Shown here piece after piece: positions 1 to 8,670 of a stretch of 62,475 bases of DNA; positions within the stretch are counted from its first letter, which is position 1, and each line of letters starts with the position of its first letter. The DNA comes from a virus, in IMG/VR virus record IMGVR_UViG_3300023184_000124, positions 1 through 62,475 of that record; one strand, written 5' to 3'. The notes under the pieces were generated by a model that was not told the DNA's origin, did not search any database, and was given only the letters and a program-made list of their open reading frames with translations. A program made the position numbers and the translations under genes.

Positions 1-3000
1 CTGTGCCCGCAGTAGTTGCTGCACCAGTTAATGCACCTGTAAATGTTGTTGCACTTACGTTACCTGCACTGATATTACCTGTTACTGCTAAACTTGTTAA
101 TGTACCGGTACTTGTTATATTTGGTTGTGCCGCAGTTATTACTGTACCTGCTGTAGTTGCATTACCAGTTAATGCACCTGTAAATGTTGTTGCACTTACG
201 TTACCTGCACTGATATTACCTGTTACTGCTAAACTTGTTAATGTACCAACACTTGTAATATTACTTTGTGCTGCTGCAGTTACTGTATTAGCAGTGTCTG
301 CTGCTAAATTAGCAACTACTGTGGTAGAAGAAACTACAAACGGGGAAAGTCCTCCGTTTGCAACATTTGATATAAATCTACTAGCAGTTACATTACCTGC
401 ACCAATATTACCTGATACGGTTAAACTTGTTAATGTACCAGTACTTGTTATATTTGATTGTGCTGCTGTTGTTAATGTTCCTGTTAATAAAGTACTAGAA
501 ACATTTCCTGCACCAATATTTCCAGTTACTGTTAAGGCACCGGGAATTGCTACTGCACCTGTTGTTTTATTAAAAGTAAATCCTGTGTTTCCTTGGAAAA
601 CAGTAGTATCATTAAACTGTATAGCCTGATTAGAACCTCCCGGAGGACTTCCTGCCAACGATGTAAAAGATAATCCTCCGGATCCGTCTGTAACCAAATA
701 AGTAGATGATGTGCCACCTGTAATATGTAAGTTAGATACTGACCCCAGTGATACATTTCCTGTTCCAGTAAAATTAACAAGCCCGGATGCATTACTTACT
801 GCTAATCCAGTTAATGTTCCGGTACCTGGCACAGCAAATGCACCAGTTGTTTTATTAAATGTGAATCCTGAATTACCGTTTAATGCTAAATCATCATTGA
901 ATTGTATTTGTGTGTTACTCCCGCCAGCAACCGCACTATCTACTCCCCATGATAAATTGCCCAATCCGTCAGTTTTTAAATTATATCCTGCTGTGCCGCC
1001 TGATATATGTAAATTTGCCACTGCACCTAAAGTGACATTTGCTGATGTAGTGAAATTAACTATACCGGTTGCATTACTGATAGTTAGTCCAGTTAATGAA
1101 CCGACTGAAGTTATATTTGGTTGTGCATTAGTAGTTACGGTGCCTGCTGTGGTTGCTGCCCCTGATAATGCACCAACGAATGTAGTTGCAGTAATAGCAT
1201 TATTTGCTAAATTCATTGATATACCAGAACTTGTCAACTCAGTAATATTTCCTGTAGTTGCGTTAGCACCTATCACGTAGGCTGTACCGGTGCCAGGCGC
1301 AGTTACATTGATAAAATCTGCTACATTAGCATAGTCAACATTCAAGTTGGCTACCCGTGTAGTAGATGTTACTGTTAGTGGAGCAGTACCAATTGCTATG
1401 TTTGAGATAAAACGAGTGGCTGTTTCTGTTCCAGATGTGTTTATATTACCAAATGTACCATTACCGATTACAGATAAAGTAGTACCTATATTAGCATTAA
1501 AGGCTATATTAGCAAATCCAGCAGTGATTAAATTCCCACCGGTTATATTTCCTGTTGCAACAATCAATCCAGCAGTACCAAGATTACCAACATTAGCATT
1601 ACCGATTACAGATAAAGTAGTGCCTATATTAGCATTAGAGGCTATATTAGCAAATCCAGCAGTGATTAAATTACCACCGGTTATATTTCCTGTTGCAACA
1701 ATCAATCCAGCAGTGCCTAAGTTACCTACATTGGCATTGCCAACTACAGATAAAGTAGTGCCTATATTCGCATTAGCACCTACATTAGCAAATCCAGCAG
1801 TAATTAAATTACCACCGGTTATATTGCCAGTTGCAATGATAACACCAGTAGTGCCTAAGTTACCAACATTAGCATTACCGAGTACTGATAAAGTAGTACC
1901 TATATTCGCATTAGAGGCTATATTAGCAAATCCAGCAGTAATTAAATTACCACCGGTTATGTTTCCAGTAGCAACAATCAATCCAGCAGTACCAAGATTG
2001 CCGACATTAGCATTACCAATTACATTAGCAGTTCCGGGAATGTTAGCCCCGGTTGAAGTAACTACAAATTGTGCGGTTGCATTGCCGGCGGTAAATGTAG
2101 CGACATTGCCATTCGCAGTAAGAGTTATATTGCTATTACCATTTTGTAGTAACCCACTATTGATCGTAGTGATATTACCTGTAGTGATTATTGCTGTTGA
2201 TGTGCCTAAGTTACCAACATTAGCATTACCAATTACCGATAAAGTAGTGCCTATATTAGCGTTAGCACCAACATTAGCAAATCCGGCAGTGATTAAATTT
2301 CCACCGGTTATGTTACCTGTGGCAATAATCAATCCAGCAGTACCAAGATTACCAACATTAGCATTACCTAGTACCGATAAAGTAGTACCTATATTAGCGT
2401 TAACACCAACATTAGCAAATCCGGCAGTGATTAAATTTCCACCGGTTATGTTACCTGTAGCAATCATAACACCAGCAGTGCCTAAGTTACCTACATTAGC
2501 ATTACCAACTACAGATAAAGTGGTGCCTATATTCGCATTAGCACCAACATTAGCAAATCCGGCAGTAATTAAATTCCCACCGGTTATGTTTCCTGTTGCA
2601 ACAATTACCCCAGCAGTGGTTAAATTTCCGCCGGTTATATTACCTGTTGCAACAATCAATCCAGCAGTACCTAAGTTACCAACATTAGCATTACCGATTA
2701 CAGATAAAGTAGTACCTATATTAGCATTAGCACCAACATTAGCAAATCCAGCAGTGATTAAATTACCGCCGGTTATATTACCTGTTGCAACAATCAATCC
2801 AGCAGTGCCTAAGTTACCAACATTAGCATTACCAATTACCGATAAAGTAGTACCTATATTAGCATTAGCACCAACATTAGCAAATCCGGCAGTGATTAAA
2901 TTCCCACCGGTTATGTTTCCAGTAGCAACAATCAATCCAGCAGTGCCTAGATTACCTACATTAGCATTACCAATTACAGATAAAGTGGTGCCTATATTAG

Positions 3001-4555
3001 CATTAGCACCAACATTAGCAAACCCAGCAGTGATTAAATTCCCACCAGTTATGTTTCCAGTAGCAACAATTAATCCAGCAGTACCAAGATTACCAACATT
3101 AGCATTACCAACTACAGATAAAGTAGTACCTATATTCGCATTAGCACCAACATTAGCAAATCCGGCAGTAATTAAATTCCCGCCGGTTATATTACCTATT
3201 GCAATAATTTCTCCAGTAGTGCCTAAGTTACCAACATTAGCATTACCAATTACATTGGCAGTTCCGGGAATGTTGGCGCCAGTAGCGGTTACAGTCAATT
3301 GACTGGTTGCATTACCTGCAACAAAGTGAGAAATATTAGCACCAGATGCAATTGTAATATTACTTGTACCAAGTTGGATCAATCCACTATTGATAGTAGT
3401 GATATTACCGGTAGTGATTATTGCTGTTGAAGTGCCTAAGTTACCAACATTAGCATTACCTACTACTGATAAAGTAGTACCTATATTCGCATTAGCACCA
3501 ACATTAGCAAATCCAGCAGTGATTAAATTACCACCGGTTATGTTACCTGTGGCAACAATCAATCCAGCAGTACCAAGATTACCAACATTAGCATTACCAA
3601 CTACTGATAAAGTAGTACCTATATTCGCATTAGCACCAACATTAGCAAATCCAGCAGTGATTAAATTTCCGCCGGTTACGTTTCCAGTAGCAACAATTAA
3701 CCCAGCAGTGCCTAGGTTACCAACATTAGCATTACCAATTACCAATAAAGTAGTACCTATGTTAGCATTAGCACCAACATTAGCAAACCCAGCAGTGATT
3801 AAATTCCCACCAGTTATATTACCTGTGGCATTTAATGTACCAGCAACATTAACTCCAGTCCCTGTTACAACTAAAACAGTATTTCCAACTACAGTAGTAG
3901 AGATATTACCATTAGCAGTAAGAGTTATATTGCTATTACCATTTTTTAGTAAACCGCTATTGATAGTGGTGATATTACCAGTAGTGATTATAGCAGTTGC
4001 AGTGCCTAAGTTACCAACATTAGCATTGCCGGTTACCGATAAAGTAGTGCCTGCGCTAAGAGCATTAGTAGCAGATACATTAAATGCAGATACATTTCCG
4101 GTAATTACGATGTTTCCACCAAGAGTTATATTACCAGAAATACCTACATTTGCTAAATTTGAGTTACCAACTACGGATAAATTACCTTGAACATTTGCAT
4201 ATCCCGATAAGTTAATATTTGCCACATTTGCTATATTTGCCGGTAAATCAACATATAGAGTTTGCGATGATGCAGTAATTGAGGTATCTAGTGACCCGTT
4301 TGCATCACGCCCAATACTTAATGTACTAGTATGCACCTGAACGCAAGCAATATTTGCAGTAATGACAACATTTCCGGTAGGAGTACTTACGGTAATACCT
4401 GCACCCTGAGTTCTATTAACAGATATAACAGAGCCTACATCAGCACCTTCAAATAGTTCACCAAAATTATCCTGTACTTTTTGAAAGGCTGTTCTAATTG
4501 CGTCTGCGTCCGGATCATCCGGAAATGTACCAAAATCTATATTTCTTTGTGCCAT
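1..4555 (-). CDS. Repetitive tail-fibre/virion protein, C-terminus beyond the window
   Basis: The minus-strand frame starts with ATG at 4555 and stays open to the left edge, giving at least 1,518 codons. The protein starts MAQRNIDFGTFPDD. After about 110 residues it becomes a series of Gly/Asn/Val/Thr-rich repeats of 46 residues with cores such as ANVGNLGTAG and GGNLITAGFANVG. Such repeats fit an elongated beta-structured fibre. Towards the left edge they become more diverse but keep the GN(V/I)T pattern. A GATAAATA late-promoter motif lies 17 bp before the ATG and TAAGG serves as a ribosome site. Role as a fibre or adhesin is inferred from repeat architecture and late expression. No receptor-binding or peptidase domain is visible, and the C-terminus is missing. 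Confidence 0.8.
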   Translation of the reverse strand, partial: MAQRNIDFGTFPDDPDADAIRTAFQKVQDNFGELFEGADVGSVISVNRTQGAGITVSTPTGNVVITANIACVQVHTSTLSIGRDANGSLDTSITASSQTLYVDLPANIANVANINLSGYANVQGNLSVVGNSNLANVGISGNITLGGNIVITGNVSAFNVSATNALSAGTTLSVTGNANVGNLGTATAIITTGNITTINSGLLKNGNSNITLTANGNISTTVVGNTVLVVTGTGVNVAGTLNATGNITGGNLITAGFANVGANANIGTTLLVIGNANVGNLGTAGLIVATGNVTGGNLITAGFANVGANANIGTTLSVVGNANVGNLGTAGLIVATGNITGGNLITAGFANVGANANIGTTLSVVGNANVGNLGTSTAIITTGNITTINSGLIQLGTSNITIASGANISHFVAGNATSQLTVTATGANIPGTANVIGNANVGNLGTTGEIIAIGNITGGNLITAGFANVGANANIGTTLSVVGNANVGNLGTAGLIVATGNITGGNLITAGFANVGANANIGTTLSVIGNANVGNLGTAGLIVATGNITGGNLITAGFANVGANANIGTTLSVIGNANVGNLGTAGLIVATGNITGGNLITAGFANVGANANIGTTLSVIGNANVGNLGTAGLIVATGNITGGNLTTAGVIVATGNITGGNLITAGFANVGANANIGTTLSVVGNANVGNLGTAGVMIATGNITGGNLITAGFANVGVNANIGTTLSVLGNANVGNLGTAGLIIATGNITGGNLITAGFANVGANANIGTTLSVIGNANVGNLGTSTAIITTGNITTINSGLLQNGNSNITLTANGNVATFTAGNATAQFVVTSTGANIPGTANVIGNANVGNLGTAGLIVATGNITGGNLITAGFANIASNANIGTTLSVLGNANVGNLGTTGVIIATGNITGGNLITAGFANVGANANIGTTLSVVGNANVGNLGTAGLIVATGNITGGNLITAGFANIASNANIGTTLSVIGNANVGNLGTAGLIVATGNITGGNLITAGFANIAFNANIGTTLSVIGNGTFGNINTSGTETATRFISNIAIGTAPLTVTSTTRVANLNVDYANVADFINVTAPGTGTAYVIGANATTGNITELTSSGISMNLANNAITATTFVGALSGAATTAGTVTTNAQPNITSVGSLTGLTISNATGIVNFTTSANVTLGAVANLHISGGTAGYNLKTDGLGNLSWGVDSAVAGGSNTQIQFNDDLALNGNSGFTFNKTTGAFAVPGTGTLTGLAVSNASGLVNFTGTGNVSLGSVSNLHITGGTSSTYLVTDGSGGLSFTSLAGSPPGGSNQAIQFNDTTVFQGNTGFTFNKTTGAVAIPGALTVTGNIGAGNVSSTLLTGTLTTAAQSNITSTGTLTSLTVSGNIGAGNVTASRFISNVANGGLSPFVVSSTTVVANLAADTANTVTAAAQSNITSVGTLTSLAVTGNISAGNVSATTFTGALTGNATTAGTVITAAQPNITSTGTLTSLAVTGNISAGNVSATTFTGALTGAATTAGT
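1430..4060 (-). repeat. Coding tandem repeats, 138-bp unit
   Basis: Fifteen copies of a conserved sub-motif (encoding IGTTLSV and close variants) occur inside the fibre gene. Neighbouring copies at 1569, 1707, 1845 and 1983 are spaced exactly 138 bp (46 codons). The series is broken about 2030-2200, 3250-3430 and 3830-4020 by a different spacer type. Many units are almost identical at DNA level, so recombination could change copy number. Confidence 0.85.
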
Positions 4556-4572
4556 AAATATACCTTATTAAG

Positions 4573-4580
4573 TATTTATC
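4573..4580 (-). promoter_or_regulatory. Late-promoter-like motif GATAAATA
   Basis: On the minus strand GATAAATA ends 17 bp before the ATG of the repetitive fibre gene. It matches the T4 late promoter TATAAATA at seven of eight positions. A cognate gp55 gene is encoded at 29693-30604. Confidence 0.6.
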
Positions 4581-4637
4581 ATTTTACCACAAAGAATAAA
4601 TCCAAAAAAATACTCAACTAAATTGAGTTAATATTAA

Positions 4638-4644
4638 CTAAATA
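4638..4644 (+). promoter_or_regulatory. Late-promoter-like motif CTAAATA at leaderless spacing
   Basis: CTAAATA ends five bases before the ATG at 4650. In T4 the late motif covers about -13 to -6, so the predicted transcript would begin at the A of the ATG. The same block, TAAATAGTTAAATGAAAC, occurs at the start of the gp67-like gene. Confidence 0.4.
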
Positions 4645-4649
4645 GTTAA

Positions 4650-5078
4650 ATGAAACACTGGCAACCATATATTAAAGCAGGGTGGGAAATTGTTATGGAA
4701 GCCCAAGGTAAAAGTCAGGTGTTTTTAGCATCTGATATGGAAGCTTTTCTAGTACATGTTATCGCTCGTACAATAGATAAACCAAATATTTGGGACCGCC
4801 CTATTGCAATTAAAATACTTGGCGCTCAATCACTTAGTGGAGCACTCAGGGCTACCGCGCTACAATCAATTGGTGAAGAATGTTTATTTATTGACGGATG
4901 GCAAGTAAAGCAAGCACGTTGGCCTACCCAAACTTATTTTATAGATATGGGTGAAATTGCTTTTGGAATGGCTAGCATTAGTACTAGGCCGGCTGATAAA
5001 TTGCTTGAACTGGCAAGTAACAATTTTAAATTAATGAGTGCAATCTTAAAAACTGCACGAACATTAAATGTTACTTAG
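4650..5078 (+). CDS. Conserved-looking hypothetical protein (142 aa)
   Basis: I do not recognise this protein. It is a plus-strand gene between two minus-strand operons, and its last 8 bp overlap the 3' end of the convergent gene at 5071-5337. The sequence is soluble-looking, with no signal peptide or membrane helix. It starts MKHWQPYIKAGW and has an aromatic central stretch (FIDGWQVKQARWPTQTYFID). The ATG lies directly behind a late-promoter motif with no room for a ribosome site. An internal ATG at 4695 (MEAQGKSQ) is a possible alternative start. Codon use resembles its neighbours. Confidence 0.65.
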   Translation: MKHWQPYIKAGWEIVMEAQGKSQVFLASDMEAFLVHVIARTIDKPNIWDRPIAIKILGAQSLSGALRATALQSIGEECLFIDGWQVKQARWPTQTYFIDMGEIAFGMASISTRPADKLLELASNNFKLMSAILKTARTLNVT

Positions 5079-5337
5079 AATTGGCTGTTATTTGCGCTTC
5101 TTTTTCTAACTGTTCTATTAACGCAGGATAAATGTTTTTATAATATTCATTCATTTTATCCCAATCTTGGTTTAGTGTTTTACCCTCAATAACACATTTA
5201 TCTATCTTTTTTTTAGCATAGTCTAGAATGACATTCATTGTTTGTAAGTCTGCGGGTTTAACTTTTTTAGAAACAGTAATTTGTTCATCAATTTGCCCTC
5301 CCGGTTTTCGTATAAATTGTATTAATAAATATCTCAT
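5071..5337 (-). CDS. Small conserved phage protein downstream of gp44 (88 aa)
   Basis: The start overlaps the end of the gp44 gene by 4 bp, which suggests translational coupling. The protein begins MRYLLIQFIRKPGGQIDEQI and is basic and helical, rich in Lys and Glu. From memory it resembles a small conserved protein of T4-like cyanophages, but no domain can be named. It occupies the place of the T4 small clamp-loader subunit gp62, yet it is far shorter than the 187-residue gp62 and I see no motif that supports that identity. Function unknown. Confidence 0.75.
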   Translation of the reverse strand: MRYLLIQFIRKPGGQIDEQITVSKKVKPADLQTMNVILDYAKKKIDKCVIEGKTLNQDWDKMNEYYKNIYPALIEQLEKEAQITANSK

Positions 5338-6260
5338 ATTGTAGTCAATTCACATAAAGTTGCTGCTATCGCTATTTCCGGTATACCTACTAGCGGCAAA
5401 GTAGACAATCCATTTCTAATAATAATAATAGCAGCATCTTTACCTTTATTAGTAGATGACCATAAATCCAAATTAGAATATGCCCAAACATAAATTTCTT
5501 CAATTCGGGTAGGATATAAACTTAAATATTGCATTAATTGTTGTCTACCTTCAATAATTTTACCCGATTTAAACAACTGGGTAGCAGTTATCATTAGTTC
5601 ATTTTCACTAGACCCTTCTGCCTGTGGTGATAATAGTTTACCCGAACTACTGTTTACTTGTAATTGATTTAGACACTTACGCAAATCAGGATAAGTGCCC
5701 CTAACATAATTATCTAATATATCTAACTCAAAATCAATATTTTCAGTTGCTAGTACGGTTGCTGCTCTAGCAGTAAATTCATTTCTATCTGTTTTAGCAA
5801 TATGAAATTCATGACACCTACTTTTTAATGCTGGAATAATTTTATGTTGATAATTACATGTTAGTATAAACCTAGCAGTAGCACTATATTCTTCCATGTC
5901 ATGCCTAAGCATTGCTTGACCAGCCGCAGTTAAATAATCTGCTTCATCAAGTAATACAACCTTAAAGGTTCCATATGGCATTGTTTGAACAAACCCTACA
6001 ATTTTGTTTCGTATTACATCCACCCCGTTTTCACGACTAGCATTAATTTCTAATACATCATAACTTTCCACACCCAATTCATTAATTAGAATTTTTGCTA
6101 GTGTAGTTTTTCCTGTGCCAGGATCTCCGCTTAGTAATAAATTAGGGATACTTTCTTGTTTAATCCAATCTAATACTTGACTGCGTTGCCTGTCATCAAC
6201 AAACACATAATCCGCAGTTGTGTTAGGTCTATATTTTTCTGTCCAAAGGTTATTTTTCAT
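5334..6260 (-). CDS. gp44: Sliding-clamp loader large subunit (gp44, AAA+ ATPase)
   Basis: This ATPase loads the sliding clamp onto primed DNA for the phage replisome. It has the expected layout of an AAA+ clamp loader: N-terminal WTEKYRP, Walker A GDPGTGKT at residues 45-52, Walker B VVLLDEAD ending at 108, and the SRC motif (arginine finger) at 147-149. A helical lid and collar follow. Its 308 residues are close to the 319 of T4 gp44. It overlaps both neighbours by 4 bp (5334-5337 and 6257-6260), so it belongs to one translation-coupled minus-strand operon. A recognisable gp62 partner is not seen next to it. Confidence 0.96.
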   Translation of the reverse strand: MKNNLWTEKYRPNTTADYVFVDDRQRSQVLDWIKQESIPNLLLSGDPGTGKTTLAKILINELGVESYDVLEINASRENGVDVIRNKIVGFVQTMPYGTFKVVLLDEADYLTAAGQAMLRHDMEEYSATARFILTCNYQHKIIPALKSRCHEFHIAKTDRNEFTARAATVLATENIDFELDILDNYVRGTYPDLRKCLNQLQVNSSSGKLLSPQAEGSSENELMITATQLFKSGKIIEGRQQLMQYLSLYPTRIEEIYVWAYSNLDLWSSTNKGKDAAIIIIRNGLSTLPLVGIPEIAIAATLCELTTI

Positions 6261-6544
6261 TTTTTCAAAAGTTCAAGGGTAATAATATGTCCAATACTTT
6301 CACCTAAGTTTTCATCTGGTCCCACAATATGTAGTTTAGATTGAGTATGATCAGTCTTACGATCAAACATACAACTTTCCACAATCGTTCCACCAGAGGC
6401 AAAATATATATTCAACCGTAATGGATCGGAGTTAAACTCAGTTATACCATGGTTTCCCCTTCTTGCCGATATTACATTTTTCCTATCCATCGGATAGGAA
6501 TTAGTTCCCAAATTATATAGTTGTCTTTTTATCCAATTAATCAT
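6257..6544 (-). CDS. Hypothetical protein in replication operon (95 aa)
   Basis: A small protein of unknown function, MINWIKRQLYNLG at its start. It has a central stretch with alternating hydrophobic residues (LRLNIYFASGGTIVESCMF) that suggests a small beta-rich fold. There is no signal peptide. It overlaps the gp44 start by 4 bp and shares one base with the stop of the GroES-like gene upstream, so it is probably co-translated with both. Confidence 0.75.
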   Translation of the reverse strand: MINWIKRQLYNLGTNSYPMDRKNVISARRGNHGITEFNSDPLRLNIYFASGGTIVESCMFDRKTDHTQSKLHIVGPDENLGESIGHIITLELLKK

Positions 6545-6909
6545 TAATATACCTTATCACTTAATGTTAAATCATCTACTGGCTCATCACTAATTAAAAG
6601 TACATCATCATTGTCTACTTTACGGATAGTGCGTTCACCGTTTTCATCTTCAATTTTAACACCACGAGTCCATCTACCGTGAGTAATTAGGACATATTGC
6701 CCAATTTGAACATCGGTTTGTTTTGGTCCAATAGCGTAAACTCTTGCCCATCTTGGGCGAATTCCTGCACTTTTCATATCATCATTTAACAATACAATAC
6801 CGCCTGACGTAATTCGCTCGTCAAACTTCATCTCATCTACTAATATTGTATCATTAAGTGGAGTTAATGATCGTATTTTATGAGGGGCAAATGCTAGTTT
6901 CTTTTCCAT
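6544..6909 (-). CDS. GroES-like co-chaperonin (gp31 functional type)
   Basis: The 121-residue protein has the cpn10 pattern: an N-terminal PLNDTILVDEM strand, a glycine-containing mobile loop (ITSGGIVLLNDD), then ARVYAIGPKQ and GQYVLI before C-terminal strands. It would cap the host GroEL chamber. In T4 the equivalent gp31 is needed to fold the major capsid protein gp23, which is also encoded here at 13619-14815. It is closer to true GroES in sequence than T4 gp31 is, so it may be a GroES-type gene gained independently. It sits in the gp44 operon. Confidence 0.85.
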   Translation of the reverse strand: MEKKLAFAPHKIRSLTPLNDTILVDEMKFDERITSGGIVLLNDDMKSAGIRPRWARVYAIGPKQTDVQIGQYVLITHGRWTRGVKIEDENGERTIRKVDNDDVLLISDEPVDDLTLSDKVY

Positions 6910-6910
6910 A

Positions 6911-7258
6911 TTATTTTTTCACATCCATAGCTTTAATTTTTTCAACTGCAATATCATCTTCTAATGCATCTTCTAATTCACGCTCCGAAACAGTTAATGT
7001 CTCATTTAATGCGTTTTGTGCAATCGGGGCATCCACATGTATCTGCTCTCGTAATTTGTTAGCCGATTTATTGCCTACCGTTTTTGAATATATAGAATTT
7101 ACCTTAGTGGTCACAGGGACAATAACTTTCCCAGTAGAATCAATGGTATCACCTCTGGCATTGACCTTCATATTCCCTACGGCTCTAGTACGTTCGTTTT
7201 TTGCTTGAAGCGCACTCATATCAACTAATTTACCTTGTGCTGTTCTGTACTTTGACAT
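6911..7258 (-). CDS. Conserved hypothetical protein of T4-like phages (115 aa)
   Basis: The protein begins MSKYRTAQGKLVDMSALQAK and continues with VRxxGDTIDSTGKV-like text. From memory it resembles a small protein conserved in T4-like cyanophages and pelagiphages, without a known function. It is hydrophilic, basic at the start and acidic at the end (a Glu/Asp cluster near residues 90-103), probably partly disordered. It lies 1 bp upstream of the GroES-like gene in the same operon. A capsid-linked role is possible but not supported by the sequence. Confidence 0.75.
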   Translation of the reverse strand: MSKYRTAQGKLVDMSALQAKNERTRAVGNMKVNARGDTIDSTGKVIVPVTTKVNSIYSKTVGNKSANKLREQIHVDAPIAQNALNETLTVSERELEDALEDDIAVEKIKAMDVKK

Positions 7259-7267
7259 ATATTTCCT

Positions 7268-7777
7268 TTATTTTAAAAACTCATCAATTGACAATTGATA
7301 ATGTAAACTATTTATTCTGTGGATTCCTATTAGGAATAATACAAAACTAGATACACTACTACCTCTACCCACTCCCCATATAATATTATTTTTACGCATA
7401 ACATCAACTAGATATTTTAAATATTGTAATAATGTAAACATATCTCGTTCTTGGAACATAATTAATTCTTCGCCGGCTCGTTGCAACTCAGGTTCAGAAG
7501 TACATTGTTCTAATACCCATTTAGCAATATCCATACTATAATATTCTTTTGGCATAAACCAAGTTGCTTGGCATATAGAATCAAACTGGGTTACTGATAA
7601 ATCTAATTCAGTGTATACCTTTAAATCGGGTATATTCTCTATTGTCAAACATTCGTTGAATGCTATCGGAGAATCTACTAGTACTACATTATTAAAAATT
7701 TTAGTGGGGTCGTTTAAAAATAAATGACACAAATCTGACTCATTTAAAATTGATTGCCCATATCTATCTATTTTCAT
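7268..7777 (-). CDS. DnaE-like (DNA polymerase III alpha) fragment protein, probably non-catalytic
   Basis: The C-terminal third contains IIWGVGRGSSVSSFVLFLIG followed by HRINSL and DEFLK. This matches the palm region of C-family polymerases, where a GRGS motif is followed by a short helix and FERFL. In full DnaE the catalytic aspartates come just after this point, but this 169-residue protein ends there. It therefore keeps a polymerase-like segment without the catalytic residues. Similar short proteins are, to my memory, found in T4-like cyanophages. It is the first gene of the operon leading to GroES-like and gp44, behind a sigma70-like promoter. A replication accessory role is only an inference. 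Confidence 0.65.
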   Translation of the reverse strand: MKIDRYGQSILNESDLCHLFLNDPTKIFNNVVLVDSPIAFNECLTIENIPDLKVYTELDLSVTQFDSICQATWFMPKEYYSMDIAKWVLEQCTSEPELQRAGEELIMFQERDMFTLLQYLKYLVDVMRKNNIIWGVGRGSSVSSFVLFLIGIHRINSLHYQLSIDEFLK

Positions 7778-7783
7778 AGATTA

Positions 7784-7812
7784 ATATTAACACAAGTCTG
7801 CATGAAAAGCAA
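7784..7812 (-). promoter_or_regulatory. Sigma70-like promoter for the gp44 operon
   Basis: Reading the minus strand, TTGCTT (7807-7812) and TAATAT (7784-7789) are separated by 17 bp. Only six bases lie between the -10 box and the ATG at 7777, so the transcript may have almost no leader. No late motif is present, which fits early expression of replication genes. In AT-rich DNA such matches can arise by chance. Confidence 0.4.
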
Positions 7813-7821
7813 TGTATTTGG

Positions 7822-8424
7822 TTATTTGTCAGTAAAAATAATTTGAGATGTGGGTAATGTTTTTTCTTGCCATTCTAAATTTAAATGAGCCCAATCGTTT
7901 GTTTTTTTGACCAATTTAACTATTTTTTCCTTTTTAGTTTCTCTTTTTGGAAAGTCAACAATTTTAGTATTCAGTTCGTTCCACCAATTGAAAATACCAG
8001 TTGTTAATGGAGTATGTTCTAGTGCAGGACTATATAAAAACTTAATACCATCACTTAATCCAGAACTTAAAGTTATATCAGTTATCAACAATCTTCCTTC
8101 AGTAATTATATTTAATTTAGTTAATAATAATATAGCCAGTAACTGATCATATGGCTCATCTGGAGTAGTAGAAACTTTTAAGTTTGCTGCAATATATTTT
8201 TCAATAACCGCAGTTTCAGTTTGGTGGACAAATACACAATTTTGAAAACAGTCTTCTATCATATAATTTATGCGAGACATTGCAATATTTTGTTCTTTAC
8301 TATCTCCGGTAACCACATGCATTTCTAAAGTTATTTCATAGATGTTCATTAAAAATGTCTCTTCAACATACACTGCTGCTTGAAAAGCAAAATGTTGTTT
8401 TATTCTATGACGCATTGTGTTCAA
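7822..8424 (-). CDS. Hypothetical protein (200 aa)
   Basis: Unknown protein with mixed helices and strands and no membrane segment. The C-terminal part is lysine-rich (KRETKKEKIVKLVKKTND). The TTG at 8424 has AAGGA eight bases upstream, so I prefer it over the ATG at 8415, which would give a product three residues shorter. It directly follows the small gene at 8426-8659, whose stop lies one base upstream of the TTG, so the two are probably coupled. I see no motif that assigns a function. Confidence 0.7.
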   Translation of the reverse strand: MNTMRHRIKQHFAFQAAVYVEETFLMNIYEITLEMHVVTGDSKEQNIAMSRINYMIEDCFQNCVFVHQTETAVIEKYIAANLKVSTTPDEPYDQLLAILLLTKLNIITEGRLLITDITLSSGLSDGIKFLYSPALEHTPLTTGIFNWWNELNTKIVDFPKRETKKEKIVKLVKKTNDWAHLNLEWQEKTLPTSQIIFTDK

Positions 8425-8425
8425 T

Positions 8426-8659
8426 TTACTTATCCTTGTTTATTTGAATTTTATTATGTATTTCTTGTTTTTTAATCAGTTCATCCATTTGACGATTATA
8501 TTCTACTTTATAACTTTCTATAGCCATGCGTAGTTGATGTATTAATGGTTGATTCAAGATTCTATAAGCAAATGACAATTTGCCCGTTAATTCTGATATA
8601 GTTTTTTGCAACTCGTCTACTGACTTGTCTTTAAGATTAGATATGAATGGGTGTTCCAC
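8426..8659 (-). CDS. Small helical conserved hypothetical protein (77 aa)
   Basis: A GTG-initiated protein starting MEHPFISNLKDKSVDELQ, nearly all helix with regular Leu/Ile spacing, so a short coiled coil is likely. It resembles small proteins of T4-like cyanophages that begin in the same way. It lies between the virion-protein block and the unknown gene at 7822-8424. Function unknown. There is no in-frame ATG between the upstream stop and the GTG, which fixes the start. Confidence 0.7.
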   Translation of the reverse strand: MEHPFISNLKDKSVDELQKTISELTGKLSFAYRILNQPLIHQLRMAIESYKVEYNRQMDELIKKQEIHNKIQINKDK

Positions 8660-8670
8660 TCATATATTTA

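Noticed and set aside
1347-3302. A 651-codon plus-strand frame across the left-hand repeats, with similar ones at 3-629, 711-1280 and 3390-4190
   Set aside because: They are antisense shadows of the repetitive fibre gene. The protein text is a monotonous repeat without ribosome site or start context, while the minus strand has a promoter, ribosome site and a plausible N-terminus.
1430-4060. Tandem repeats as a CRISPR array
   Set aside because: Units are 138 bp, in frame, without unique spacers of constant length, and code for a continuous protein. No cas genes are present.
5071-5337. Small clamp-loader subunit gp62
   Set aside because: Position fits, but 88 residues are too few and no gp62 pattern is visible, so it is listed as unknown.
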